Source: Desulfobacca sp. (lineage in GTDB: Bacteria; Desulfobacterota; Desulfobaccia; Desulfobaccales; Desulfobaccaceae). From it: 64,000 nt of DNA. The stretch is from the NCBI GenBank assembly GCA_020725545.1, contig DYEV01000003.1:1-64000 (forward strand), written 5' to 3'. Positions 8,768 to 17,693 of this stretch are shown piece by piece. Position 1 is the stretch's first letter, and every line of letters begins with the position of its first letter. The notes beneath the pieces were generated by a model. It made no database searches, was not told where the DNA came from, and worked only from the letters and a program-made list of their open reading frames with translations. Both the position numbers and the translations under genes were made by a program.

Positions 8768-9061
8768 AAGCCAAACCTCCTGTTTGGATCAGGATAACGG
8801 TTTTATAACAAATTAAGACCTGAGTAAAGGCCGTGTCCAGTTTTTTCCGAAAAAAAACGGCCTGCGCTCCATGGCCCCCTCCCGAGGTGAGCCGTCTGCA
8901 AGCCATCTTGGTGTGATTGTTCAGGAGTGCGGCCTCTCCCCCTTACGGCAGCCCGCCCCCTCCCCTGCTGCCAACTTCGGCAGGCGCGGCTTCGCCTCAC
9001 CCCGGGAAATCCACTCTTTTCTCTCCTCCGCAGGCCGGAGAGGCAGTTTTATCAGGGGTTC

Positions 9062-9520
9062 TCAAGTTGATCCGGACAGGATGGTAGTCTGCAGGGAACT
9101 ATCCCGGCCATGTTCCTGCAACAGCAGCCGGGCCCAACGGCGATATATTGGATCGGCTGCCGCGGCCCGGGCCTCCTCCTCCAAGGGATGGTCCGTATAG
9201 CCATAGCGCCAGAAGTCCAGGCAATAGCGCCAGACAAAGACTACCGGGCCCAGCCGCCGCCATTGGTCCACGTGGGCCAGTTCATGGGCCAGCAGGGCCT
9301 CGGTGAGCGGCACTCCCCGGCGGATGAGAATAAGACGCGGCCAAGCCTGGGCCTGGGCCCAGGTGGGAAGGAGCCAGGGCACCCGCTTCAGGCGGACGCG
9401 CGGTCGGGTCAAGGTGGCTGAGTCGGCAACGCCGGCCAGGTGGACTTTTGCGAGCTCAGGCAACCCTGATGGCTTTTCCCGCTCCGAGAAGATCGCTACC
9501 TTTCTGCCACGCTTACTCAT
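9062..9520 (-). CDS. Predicted zinc-metallopeptidase-like protein (HELAH motif)
   Basis: This 152-residue protein has HELAHVDQW at about residues 79-87, an HExxH zinc motif. A possible third ligand lies in the downstream HPLEEEARAAA segment. No signal peptide or membrane helix is evident. The pattern resembles the DUF4157-like group, whose cellular roles are poorly defined. Its 5' end overlaps the 3' end of the upstream secreted beta-propeller-like gene by 8 bases, so the two are probably translated together. The intergenic region between it and the hibernation gene (8768-9061) shows no gene. Confidence 0.6.
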   Translation of the reverse strand: MSKRGRKVAIFSEREKPSGLPELAKVHLAGVADSATLTRPRVRLKRVPWLLPTWAQAQAWPRLILIRRGVPLTEALLAHELAHVDQWRRLGPVVFVWRYCLDFWRYGYTDHPLEEEARAAAADPIYRRWARLLLQEHGRDSSLQTTILSGST

Positions 9521-10553
9521 AACGGCAGAGCTGCATACCCTTTTTGGTAAAATTCATCAGATACAACTCCCCTTGGGGGGTGATCCGGGCCGACACATTC
9601 ATGTCCAACGGCAACTGCTCTGGCCGGACCATGGTCTTCCGGGAAATTTCCCGGAGATTTGCATCGAACCGCAACCAGGTCAGGGTTTCGGAAGTGGCTG
9701 GCGGCTTTTGGCCTTCCGGGAAGCTGGCATAGACAAGATGGAGATGGTTCTGCCGGTCAGCACTCAGGGCCAACAAATAAGCATAATCTTTTACGTGCCA
9801 GGACACGGTCTCGACGGTTTGCTGCGTCTGCCCGTCCTTGATACTGAGAGTGAGGCGATCAGCCTTTTTTTGCTGATCGAACTCAAAATGGGTAAGGATA
9901 AACTGCTGCCGCTGCTTGTACGGCAATCCCGGAAACCTGTCATTGTGAACGGGTTGACCTGCCCGGTCGAAGACCCGCCGATAGCCCCCCTCCCTGAGGT
10001 CCTCGATATACAGTTCATCATCCACCAACGCCATATGACCCACGGCCTGCTCCCCCCGCCGCACGGGGATACCGAAAGCGGCCAGATCATAGCGGTGGCG
10101 CAGGGTGCCGGCTTGATCAAGGATGATGAAGTAATGATCTACCAGGTTATCGAGTAAGACAATCCTGCCGTCCGCACCCACGGCGATATCCATAAAGGCG
10201 GCACCCTCCTGGCATTCTGGTTTAGACACCGGCACCGGCAGATGATTCAACACCGAGCCGTTGGCGGCCAGGTGAATGATCCGGGAGTTGAGCTGATCCA
10301 GGAGAAATACCTCGCCGTTGGCAGCCACGGCAAAGCTCTGCGGTCCTTCGGGTGCGCCCTCCTGCCGGATCAGCTTACCGGCCTGCCCCGGCCCCTGCCC
10401 CCAGGGCAGGAACGCGACCTGGTGCGGATGGGGTTGCGGGGCTGTCTTTTTGGCCGGCGGGTTGGCTGCCCAGCCCCCCGACGCCACTCCTAAAACGAGG
10501 ACAATGAGGACAGGCAGGCAGACACCTGGATGGACTTTGGCTGTTGAGCACAT
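9513..10553 (-). CDS. Secreted NHL/beta-propeller-like protein of unknown function
   Basis: The 346-residue product starts with a signal peptide (hydrophobic VLIVLVLGVASGGWA, cleavage likely near residue 29). Repeated units follow of the form xGxVFLLDQLNSRIIHL, DGRIVLLDNL, NHLHLVYA and QGELYLMNF, spaced as the strands of NHL-type propeller blades. Such domains usually bind proteins or ligands rather than catalyse. No catalytic motif is visible. It overlaps the metallopeptidase-like gene by 8 bases, suggesting a joint envelope function. The assignment beyond exported beta-propeller is an inference. Confidence 0.6.
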   Translation of the reverse strand: MCSTAKVHPGVCLPVLIVLVLGVASGGWAANPPAKKTAPQPHPHQVAFLPWGQGPGQAGKLIRQEGAPEGPQSFAVAANGEVFLLDQLNSRIIHLAANGSVLNHLPVPVSKPECQEGAAFMDIAVGADGRIVLLDNLVDHYFIILDQAGTLRHRYDLAAFGIPVRRGEQAVGHMALVDDELYIEDLREGGYRRVFDRAGQPVHNDRFPGLPYKQRQQFILTHFEFDQQKKADRLTLSIKDGQTQQTVETVSWHVKDYAYLLALSADRQNHLHLVYASFPEGQKPPATSETLTWLRFDANLREISRKTMVRPEQLPLDMNVSARITPQGELYLMNFTKKGMQLCRYE

Positions 10554-10610
10554 GGCTTGACTCCTCTCTTCTCACCGGCGCCGTCCGTTGGCAAAAATGC
10601 CAAGCTCAGG

Positions 10611-10811
10611 CTAGACCTTCCTGCTGCCAACCGGCGCCGCCGGGCGCTGTCGTTTCATCCATTGGTCGATTTCGTCCCGGTCGAAACGCCATTGATGGCC
10701 AATCTTGGAAGCAGGCAGCTCCCCTTCTTGGGCCAGGCGGTATAACTTGGTCCGCCCCATTTTCAGGTATTCGGCCAGTTCCTCTATGGTTAACCATTTG
10801 GTATAATCCAT
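10611..10811 (-). CDS. Small excisionase/MerR-type helix-turn-helix protein
   Basis: The 66-residue protein is one winged helix-turn-helix: WLTIEELAEYLKMGRTKLYRLAQEGELPASKIGHQWRF, then DEIDQWM. This is the DNA-binding-domain, excisionase-family (HTH_17) pattern found both in phage excisionases and in chromosomal regulators. The ATG at 10811 is chosen over a longer in-frame extension because the domain begins there and an AGAGG site lies just upstream. It is divergent from radC. No integrase is nearby, so a local regulator is more likely than an excisionase. Confidence 0.75.
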   Translation of the reverse strand: MDYTKWLTIEELAEYLKMGRTKLYRLAQEGELPASKIGHQWRFDRDEIDQWMKRQRPAAPVGSRKV

Positions 10812-10932
10812 GGCAAGCCTCTTCTCGGTGTGGCACTTCGTTAGAGAATGATAAGAAATAATAGCATCCGGCACTGTTTGTGTCAATGTGAATAATGTTG
10901 ACAATAAACTCGGAAAAAGATTATATACCGAT

Positions 10933-11625
10933 ATGAAAGCGGAAAAACCGGCACCGCCGCATTATCATGGCCACCGTCAGCGTCTGCGCGCCCGCTTCCT
11001 CACGGGCGGTTTGGACAGTCTGCAGGATTACGAGCTCTTGGAGCTGTTGCTCACCTTTGCCATCCCCTTCTCGGACGTCAAGCCGTTGGCCAAACGGCTC
11101 ATTTCCCATTTCGGCTCCTTTGCCGGGGTCCTGGACGCCTCTTTCGAGGAGCTGGTCAAGGTCATGGGCTTGGGGGAGTATTCGGCCACCCTCATCCGGC
11201 TGGTGAAAGGCTGTGCCGAATATTACCTGAAGGAGCAGGCCATCCAGCGGCGCAGCATTCCCTCCCTGCCGGTTCTGGTGGACTATTGCCGCACTTCCTT
11301 GGGGGGTCTGAAAGATGAACAGTTTCGGGTCATCTTTCTCAACTCCCAGAATGAGATCATCGCCGAGGAGACCATCCAGGAAGGCACGGTGGATCAGACG
11401 GTGGTCTATCCCCGCAAGGTCCTGGAAGCGGCCTTGAAACACAAGGCCACGGGCCTGATCTTGGTTCACAACCACCCCAGCGGCAAACTCACGCCCTCGG
11501 CCGCCGACCGGGAATTGACCCGGGCCATCATCCAGGCGGCCCAACCCCTGGCCATCGTTGTCCACGACCACCTGATCATCGCCAAACAAGGGTATTACAG
11601 TATGGCGGAGCATCATCTGCTTTAA
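10933..11625 (+). CDS. radC: RadC family JAB/MPN-domain protein
   Basis: The product of about 230 residues has an N-terminal helix-hairpin-helix region (YELLELLLTFAIP, LGEYSATLIRL) and the C-terminal RadC/JAMM metal motif VHNHPSG with a downstream Asp. RadC was once linked to DNA repair, but its role is unresolved. The start at 10933 (MKAEKPAPPHYHGHRQRLR) matches the usual family N-terminus. A longer in-frame GTG start at 10888 is possible. A zinc-ribbon gene follows after 16 bases. Confidence 0.85.
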   Translation: MKAEKPAPPHYHGHRQRLRARFLTGGLDSLQDYELLELLLTFAIPFSDVKPLAKRLISHFGSFAGVLDASFEELVKVMGLGEYSATLIRLVKGCAEYYLKEQAIQRRSIPSLPVLVDYCRTSLGGLKDEQFRVIFLNSQNEIIAEETIQEGTVDQTVVYPRKVLEAALKHKATGLILVHNHPSGKLTPSAADRELTRAIIQAAQPLAIVVHDHLIIAKQGYYSMAEHHLL

Positions 11626-11641
11626 TGAGCATTAAGAAGAA

Positions 11642-11836
11642 ATGGCTGGCAAAGAACAAGAAGAATTCATGCTCTGCCCCTGTTGCCAAGAGGAGGCTTT
11701 TGTATCTGTGAGGCCAGGATTTAATCTAATCAACTGCCCTTTTTGTGAATACTTTTTTGTCGTTTATGTGGATGAGCAAGGGCGGCGCTGGACCCGGGAA
11801 GTGGGGGTTTTAGCTCCCGGCCAAGAGGGCGGTTGA
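11642..11836 (+). CDS. Small zinc-ribbon protein, function unknown
   Basis: This 64-residue product has two cysteine pairs, CPCC at about 12-15 and CPFC at about 32-35, spaced as in a zinc ribbon, and a short charged tail. It starts 16 bases after the radC stop and is likely co-transcribed. No closer family is recognised. Confidence 0.65.
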   Translation: MAGKEQEEFMLCPCCQEEAFVSVRPGFNLINCPFCEYFFVVYVDEQGRRWTREVGVLAPGQEGG

Positions 11837-12136
11837 CAGAGGGTAATGGCAGGCCGGACAGGCAGGGGAAAAAGAAATATTGGCTTTCTGACATTTATGA
11901 TAAAATAATCTTTTAATTTGTGCCCATCCGAAAAGTCCTTAACTCCTTCTCCCCGCAGCGCCAGGAGAGGGGCAAAGTGAGGGGATAACTTACTTTATCC
12001 TTGAGCGATTATTGCAGAAATCGCTTGGTAGCCCCAGGCTTTAGTCGGCGCTCAGAACTAATGTGAGTTGAAAATACGCCCTTTCCGGATGGACCCTAAT
12101 TTTTTAAGATATGGCTGTTAAGGGAGTTGTGGACTC
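11837..12136 (+). promoter_or_regulatory. Leader region of the aspartate kinase operon
   Basis: Three hundred bases without a gene precede lysC. A 7-bp hairpin (AGCGATT/AATCGCT) lies at 12004-12025, followed by a pyrimidine-poor stretch. The lysine riboswitch core was looked for and is not evident. There is no leader peptide rich in lysine, threonine or isoleucine codons that I could see. Confidence 0.35.
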
Positions 12137-13375
12137 ATGGCTTTAATCGTCCAGAAGTATGGCGGCACCTCGGTGGCCAATCCCGACCGCATCGCCAACG
12201 TGGCCAATCGGGTGGTCAAGGGCTGGCGCCAGGGCAATAAAATGGTGGTGGTACTGTCGGCCATGGCCGGGGAGACCGACCGGTTGATCAAATTGGGCAG
12301 GGAACTGGCCGACTATCCCGATCCCCGGGAATTGGACGTGCTCATGGCCACCGGGGAGCAGGTGACGGTGGCGTTGTTTTCCATTTACCTTAAGGCCCAG
12401 GGGATTCCGGCTACCTCACTGTTATCGCATCAGGCCCGCATCTATACGGACCGGGCTTACGGCAAGGCCCGCATCGTTGGTATTGACACCGCCCGTATAC
12501 GGGAAGAATTGAAAAAAGGCCGCATCGTCACGGTGGCCGGATTTCAAGGCGTCGACGAAGTGGGCGATATCACCACGTTGGGCCGGGGCGGTTCCGACAC
12601 CACCGCCGTGGCCATAGCTGCGGCCCTGAAAGCCGACCTGTGCGAGATCTATACGGATGTGGAAGGGGTCTACACCACCGACCCCCGCATCTGTCCCAAA
12701 GCCCGCAAACTAGACAAGATCTCCTATGATGAAATGCTGGAAATGGCGTCTCTCGGGGCCAAGGTTTTGGAAATCCGCTCAGTGGGCTTCGCCAAACGCT
12801 ATGGCGTGCCGCTCTGTGTCCGGACCAGTTTCAATGATCATCCCGGCACCCTGGTGATGCAGGAGGATAAAGATATGGAAGATATTCTGGTATCAGGGGT
12901 TACCTACAGCAAGAACGACGCCCGGGTGACCATCAGCCAACTGCCCGACAGGCCTGGCATTGCCTCCCGGATTTTCAATAAGATAGCCGAAGGCAACATC
13001 GTGGTGGATATGATTATCCAGAATACCAGTCAGGATGGCCGGGCCGATATTACCTTTACCGTGCCCAAGGCCGATCTGAAGAATACTTTGGACATCGTCC
13101 AGCCGCTGGTGGCCGAACTGGGTGGTGGGCAGATCACCAGTGACGAACATATTGCCAAGGTCTCCATCGTCGGGGTTGGTATGCGCAATAACGCCGGCGT
13201 CGCAGCCCGCATGTTTTCGTCCTTGGCAGCGGAAAATATCAATATCATGATGATCAGCACTTCCGAGATCAAGGTCTCCTGCATTATCGACGAAAAGTAC
13301 ACTGAACTGGCGGTGCGGACCCTGCACGACGCCTTCCATCTGGAACAGGCCCGCCCCCGGAAAGAGTTAACCTAA
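12137..13375 (+). CDS. lysC: Aspartate kinase
   Basis: The 412-residue product starts with the kinase motif KYGGTSVAN and carries the family's [24 protein letters not shown] segment, then two C-terminal ACT domains (about 265-400). It phosphorylates L-aspartate, the first step toward lysine, threonine, methionine and isoleucine. The ACT domains are the usual site of feedback inhibition by lysine and/or threonine. The length is normal for the monofunctional enzyme. Citramalate synthase follows within 20 bases, linking two branches that feed isoleucine synthesis. Confidence 0.95.
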   Translation: MALIVQKYGGTSVANPDRIANVANRVVKGWRQGNKMVVVLSAMAGETDRLIKLGRELADYPDPRELDVLMATGEQVTVALFSIYLKAQGIPATSLLSHQARIYTDRAYGKARIVGIDTARIREELKKGRIVTVAGFQGVDEVGDITTLGRGGSDTTAVAIAAALKADLCEIYTDVEGVYTTDPRICPKARKLDKISYDEMLEMASLGAKVLEIRSVGFAKRYGVPLCVRTSFNDHPGTLVMQEDKDMEDILVSGVTYSKNDARVTISQLPDRPGIASRIFNKIAEGNIVVDMIIQNTSQDGRADITFTVPKADLKNTLDIVQPLVAELGGGQITSDEHIAKVSIVGVGMRNNAGVAARMFSSLAAENINIMMISTSEIKVSCIIDEKYTELAVRTLHDAFHLEQARPRKELT

Positions 13376-13394
13376 CCATGCCTTGGCAGGCAGA

Positions 13395-15077
13395 ATGAGA
13401 GCAGGTATGCGGCTGGTCAAAATCTATGATACCACCTTGCGGGATGGCACCCAGGCGGAATATTTCAGCCTGACCTTGGCGGATAAGATCCGCATTGCCG
13501 AAAAGCTGTCCCAGGTCGGCATTCATTATATTGAAGGCGGCTGGCCGGGGGCCAACCCCCGGGACCGGGATTTTTTCGCGGAAATTCGCAATTATAATCT
13601 GGGCGACAGCCGTATTGCGGCCTTCGGCAGCACCCATCACAAGGACCGGCCGCCGGAGTCCGACCCCGTTTTCCAGGAATTGCTCATCAGCAAGGCGCCG
13701 GTGGTGACCATCTTCGGCAAGTCCTGGGATCTGCATGTCAAAGAGGTGCTGCGCACGTCGCTGGCCCGCAACCTGGAACTGATCACCCATTCCCTGCGGT
13801 ATCTCAAGCCTCACGTCCAGGAATTGTTCTACGATGCAGAGCATTTCTTTGATGGCTTTCAGGCGGATCCGGAGTATGCCCTGCAGACCCTGGCTGCGGC
13901 CCTGGAGGGCGGCGCCGATTGCCTGGTGCTCTGCGAAACCAACGGCGGCACCATCACCTCCAAAGTGACGGAGATCTTCCAGGCTGTGCGGGAGCGCTTC
14001 CCCGAGGCCTCTTTGGGTATCCATGCCCACAACGACGCAGAAATGGCCGTGGCCAACAGCATGATCGCGGTGGAGTTGGGCGCGGACCAGGTCCAGGGGA
14101 CGATCAACGGTTTCGGTGAACGCTGCGGCAACGCCAACCTCTGCTCCATCATTCCTGGTATCAAACTGAAGTTGGGCCTGGATTGCATCAGTGATGACAA
14201 CCTGCGCCGCCTCACCGAGCTGGCCCGCTTCGTCTATGAAACGGCCAATATCAATCCCAATCGCTACCAGCCCTATGTGGGCCGCAGCGCCTTCGCCCAC
14301 AAAGGCGGCGTCCATGCCGCCGCAGTGAAGCTCAACCCTCGGGCCTATGAACACATTCAGCCGGAGCTGGTGGGGAATTTCCGCAATATCCCAGTCTCTG
14401 ACCTGTCCGGGAAAAGCAACATCTTCCTCCTGGCCCAGGCCCTGGGCCTCAAACCCACGGAACACGAAGCGGCGGTCCGCCAGGCGGCGGAAAAGATTCA
14501 GGAAATGCTCCACGGCCCCCACCACCTGAAAGACACCGATGTCCTGCAGCTCATCCTCGGCCGGGTGAAGGACTTGGAGGCCCAGGGCTACAGTTTTGAG
14601 GAAGCGGATGGCTCGTTGAAGCTCCTGATGTATGCCACTTTGGGCAAGGGGACGGATTTCTTCCGCCTGCTCAGCTATCGGGTGGTGGATCAGAAGGTGG
14701 GCGATCTGGATACGCCGGTGCCCGAGGCGACCCTGCGGGTGCGGGTGGGGGCCCATGAAGTGCATACTGCGGCGCTGGGTAACGGTCCGGTGGACGCCCT
14801 CTACAACGCCTTGCTCAAGGCCCTGATCCGATTCTATCCCCGGCTGGTGGAAATGCGTCTGGACGACTACAAGGTCCGGGTCCTGCCCGGGACCACCGGC
14901 AGCACCGCGGCCAAAGTCAGAGTCCTCATCGAATCCCGGGACGCCCACGACCGCTGGGGGGCCATCGGCGTCTCCCACGATATCATTGAAGCTTCTTGGC
15001 AGGCCTTGGTGGACAGCATCAACTATAAACTCTACAAAGACGAGCAGTCCACCCGGGAAGGGGCTGCCAGAAAATAG
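13395..15077 (+). CDS. cimA: (R)-citramalate synthase
   Basis: The product of about 560 residues has a HMGL/isopropylmalate-synthase barrel (VKIYDTTLRDGTQAE, GIHAHNDAEMAVANS, INGFGERCGNANL) and a C-terminal LeuA-type allosteric domain. The long GGWPGANPRD insertion is typical of the CimA group rather than LeuA. It condenses pyruvate and acetyl-CoA to citramalate, the threonine-independent entry to isoleucine. ATG at 13395 is taken as start; ATG at 13407 (MRLVKIYDTT) is equally consistent with the family N-terminus. It sits 19 bases behind lysC in one operon. Confidence 0.9.
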   Translation: MRAGMRLVKIYDTTLRDGTQAEYFSLTLADKIRIAEKLSQVGIHYIEGGWPGANPRDRDFFAEIRNYNLGDSRIAAFGSTHHKDRPPESDPVFQELLISKAPVVTIFGKSWDLHVKEVLRTSLARNLELITHSLRYLKPHVQELFYDAEHFFDGFQADPEYALQTLAAALEGGADCLVLCETNGGTITSKVTEIFQAVRERFPEASLGIHAHNDAEMAVANSMIAVELGADQVQGTINGFGERCGNANLCSIIPGIKLKLGLDCISDDNLRRLTELARFVYETANINPNRYQPYVGRSAFAHKGGVHAAAVKLNPRAYEHIQPELVGNFRNIPVSDLSGKSNIFLLAQALGLKPTEHEAAVRQAAEKIQEMLHGPHHLKDTDVLQLILGRVKDLEAQGYSFEEADGSLKLLMYATLGKGTDFFRLLSYRVVDQKVGDLDTPVPEATLRVRVGAHEVHTAALGNGPVDALYNALLKALIRFYPRLVEMRLDDYKVRVLPGTTGSTAAKVRVLIESRDAHDRWGAIGVSHDIIEASWQALVDSINYKLYKDEQSTREGAARK

Positions 15078-15144
15078 CGCCGGTTTAGTCCGGCAATACC
15101 TCCCGGGGCTATGCTGAACTTGCCGGCAGTCGTATGGGGGCGAT

Positions 15145-15735
15145 ATGTTACCCCGGACGCAACAGCTCATCATCCTGATCCTGGGCCTCTGCCTGACCGG
15201 CTTCCTGGCCTGGCGGGCAGGTTGGCCCGGTTCATCGGCTCCAACAACCCTTCCCACCCTACCCTATTCTTTCGTTGCCATCCAAGGAGCCGTCCCCCAA
15301 CCGGGCGTGCGGGTGTTCCCCGCCCCGCCCACCGTGGCGACGGTCTGGCAGGCCGCCGGAGGCCAGGGCGAGATCTCGGATGGCAGCCACCCCCTCAGAA
15401 GCGGCTCCAAGCTCACGGTTGCCTCCGATGGGGGCGTGACCATTGAGGCTATGCCCGGCCCCGACCTGATTACCCTCAGCGTGGCTCTGGACCTGAACCG
15501 GGCCAGCACTGCCGACTTAGAAGCCGTTCCAGGTCTGGGGCCGGTTCTGGCGACGCGCATCGTCGAGTTCCGCAAAGCACACGGCCCTTTCTTGGCAAGC
15601 AGCGATCTGCTCCAGATCAAAGGGATCGGACCGAAACTGCTTGAAAAAATTAGGCCGTATGTGGTTATAATAGCAGAGACGGCTCCCATGGACTCAGAGC
15701 AGCAAACAGACCCTGAGTCAGACCCATCGAATTGA
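15145..15735 (+). CDS. ComEA-like helix-hairpin-helix protein
   Basis: The 196-residue product has one N-terminal membrane anchor (residues about 7-25), a middle beta region like the SLBB/soluble-ligand domain of ComEA, and two helix-hairpin-helix motifs at about 112-172 ([39 protein letters not shown]). ComEA proteins bind incoming DNA at the cell surface or in the periplasm during uptake. No other competence gene is adjacent, so a role in transformation is only inferred. Confidence 0.8.
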   Translation: MLPRTQQLIILILGLCLTGFLAWRAGWPGSSAPTTLPTLPYSFVAIQGAVPQPGVRVFPAPPTVATVWQAAGGQGEISDGSHPLRSGSKLTVASDGGVTIEAMPGPDLITLSVALDLNRASTADLEAVPGLGPVLATRIVEFRKAHGPFLASSDLLQIKGIGPKLLEKIRPYVVIIAETAPMDSEQQTDPESDPSN

Positions 15736-15748
15736 GTCGGTAACATCA

Positions 15749-17014
15749 ATGGTGCCAGGTAATTTCATGACAAGTCATGCTGCTGCCAACGGCACGAGCG
15801 TGCCCCGGATAGAATACCTGCGGGTCAGGAAGTATCGCGCCCTCTATGATCTCGAACTCGCTGACCTGACACCTCTAACCGTCTTTCTGGGCCCCAACGG
15901 CAGCGGCAAATCCACCATTTTTGATGTCTTTGCCTTTCTCTCCGAGTCATTTACCATGGGCTTGCGTCGGGCTTGGGATAAAAGAAATCGCTTTAAAGAA
16001 CTGCGTACTCGGGGCGCCACCGGACCCATCGAATTTGAGCTCAAGTATCGGGAACGCCCGGCTACGCCTCTGATCACCTATCATCTTGCCATCGAGGAAA
16101 GCCGCCTCGGCCCCTATGTCAAAGAAGAACGGCTTAAGTGGCGACGGGCGCAACGGGGACAGCCCTTTTATTTTCTCAACTTCCGGGAGGGCAAGGGCCA
16201 GGTCATCACCGGAGATATGCCGGAGCATGATGATGCCCGCATAGATGAAACCCTCGATTCACCAGAGATGCTGGCGGTCAATACTCTGGGACAGTTCGCC
16301 AAACATCCCCGAGTCAGTGCCCTGCGGCGTTTTATCACCGGCTGGTATCTTTCCTATCTCTCGGCCGATGCCACCCGGGGCCTGCCCGAGGCCGGACCGC
16401 AGGAACGTCTCTCCGCCACCGGCGACAATCTGCCCAATGTCATTCAGTATCTTAAGGAACAACATCCGGAGCGCTTAGAACATATCCTCACAGTTCTTGC
16501 CAGCCGCGTCCCCTGCCTGGAGAGGGTCGACGCTGAGATGTTGGTAGACGGCCGTTTATTGCTGCAGATCCAAGACGCCCCTTTTGAAAGGCCCATTCTG
16601 GCCAAGTTTGCTTCTGACGGTACTTTGAAGATGCTGGCCTATCTGACCCTCCTCTACGATCCCAACATTCCACCTTTAGTAGGCCTTGAGGAACCGGAAA
16701 ACTATTTGCATCCCAGGCTCCTGCCCGATATTGTGGAAGAATGCCGCAAAGCCACGCGTCGCACCCAGATCATGGTCACCACCCACTCCCCCTATTTTGT
16801 CAACGGCCTCAAACCCGAGGAGGCATGGGTTCTGTATCGTGACGAGCACGGCTATAGCAAAGCCGTACGTACCAATAATATGCCTGGCATTGACGACCAT
16901 ATCAAAGCAGGCGCGTCGTTGGGGGAACTATGGCTGGAGGGTTATTTCTCGGTGGGGGACCCTTTTGCTGACGGAGGTACCCCCAAGCATTTGAAACTTG
17001 TATCGAAAAAATGA
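15749..17014 (+). CDS. RecF/OLD-like AAA ATPase paired with DUF4276 protein
   Basis: The product of about 421 residues is an ABC-type AAA ATPase (AAA_21/COG4637 style). A Walker [10 protein letters not shown] lies at 48-56 and a long middle region follows. Near 311-317 is the Walker B/signature-helix stretch [16 protein letters not shown], then a switch histidine in [11 protein letters not shown] near 345. No nuclease domain is fused. Its stop overlaps the start of a DUF4276 gene (ATGA). ATPase/TOPRIM-type pairs of this layout include OLD-family nucleases and PARIS (AriA/AriB) defence systems, so an anti-phage or DNA-processing role is inferred. ATG at 15767 is an alternative start with a better ribosome-binding site. 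Base composition is like the neighbours (34 of 60 G/C at 16021-16080). Confidence 0.75.
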   Translation: MVPGNFMTSHAAANGTSVPRIEYLRVRKYRALYDLELADLTPLTVFLGPNGSGKSTIFDVFAFLSESFTMGLRRAWDKRNRFKELRTRGATGPIEFELKYRERPATPLITYHLAIEESRLGPYVKEERLKWRRAQRGQPFYFLNFREGKGQVITGDMPEHDDARIDETLDSPEMLAVNTLGQFAKHPRVSALRRFITGWYLSYLSADATRGLPEAGPQERLSATGDNLPNVIQYLKEQHPERLEHILTVLASRVPCLERVDAEMLVDGRLLLQIQDAPFERPILAKFASDGTLKMLAYLTLLYDPNIPPLVGLEEPENYLHPRLLPDIVEECRKATRRTQIMVTTHSPYFVNGLKPEEAWVLYRDEHGYSKAVRTNNMPGIDDHIKAGASLGELWLEGYFSVGDPFADGGTPKHLKLVSKK

Positions 17015-17631
17015 CCGCAGCAAAGGCCCATCTGGAATTCTTATTGGAAGGAGAGTCAGACGAAGTCGTGTTGGCGGCTCTTTTACCGAAAATAGTTCCA
17101 GAAGGAGTGACGTATACCCTTCATGCCTTTCAAGGCAAGCGCAATCTTATGAAAAAATTATGGGCAAGATTACGCGGCTATCGTGTCTGGCTGCCGCCAG
17201 ATTGGAAGATCGTGATCTTGTGTGATGATGATTTACAGGATTGCAGTGAATTAAAAGAAAATATTCGTACTATTGTTGCTCGGGAAAAATTATCGATCTT
17301 TAGCAATACTGATATACATAAAGAAGGCGCTATTGTTATTCGATTGGCCATTCAAGAAATAGAAGCTTGGTTTTTTGGCGATGATGAAGCATTGTGGCAG
17401 GCTTATCCTCGCCTGTCAAGAAAACCGGACCAAAAGAAGAAATATCGCCAGCCCGACGCCATTGCCTCTCCATGGAAAAAGCTGGAGAAAATCTTGCAAA
17501 ATGCCGGTTATGACATCGGCGGCAAAAGAGAGGTAGCCAGGACTATCTCGCCCTTTTTGGAACCGTCCCGGAATCGTTCCCGGAGTTTTCAGGTCTTCTG
17601 GCAGACCCTGATGACCATCTGTGAGCAATAA
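17011..17631 (+). CDS. DUF4276 (TOPRIM-like) protein, partner of the ATPase
   Basis: The 206-residue product carries the DUF4276 signature: FLLEGESDE near residues 10-18, CDDDLQDC at 71-78 and [15 protein letters not shown] at about 111-125. The Glu of the first motif and the Asp cluster of the second are placed like the acidic metal-binding residues of TOPRIM nucleases or primases. It overlaps the ATPase gene by 4 bases (ATGA), implying coupled translation and a shared complex. The middle of the gene is unusually A/T-rich: 37 of 120 bases are G/C at 17221-17340. This suggests a different history from its neighbours. Nuclease activity is an inference. Confidence 0.75.
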   Translation: MTAAKAHLEFLLEGESDEVVLAALLPKIVPEGVTYTLHAFQGKRNLMKKLWARLRGYRVWLPPDWKIVILCDDDLQDCSELKENIRTIVAREKLSIFSNTDIHKEGAIVIRLAIQEIEAWFFGDDEALWQAYPRLSRKPDQKKKYRQPDAIASPWKKLEKILQNAGYDIGGKREVARTISPFLEPSRNRSRSFQVFWQTLMTICEQ

Positions 17632-17693
17632 GAGGCAGTTGCACACACGTTCATATCCGCCCGGTTTCACGCCAAGCAGAAGGAGTCCCCGCT

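Noticed and set aside
10611-10811. Phage excisionase as a sign of a prophage
   Set aside because: No integrase, attachment repeats or phage genes are nearby, so a chromosomal helix-turn-helix regulator is more likely.
11837-12136. Lysine riboswitch before lysC
   Set aside because: The conserved core and multi-stem layout were not recognisable; only one small hairpin is seen.
13284-15257. 657-codon minus-strand open frame opposite cimA
   Set aside because: It lies across clearly coding cimA and the lysC end; the peptide lacks any domain pattern.
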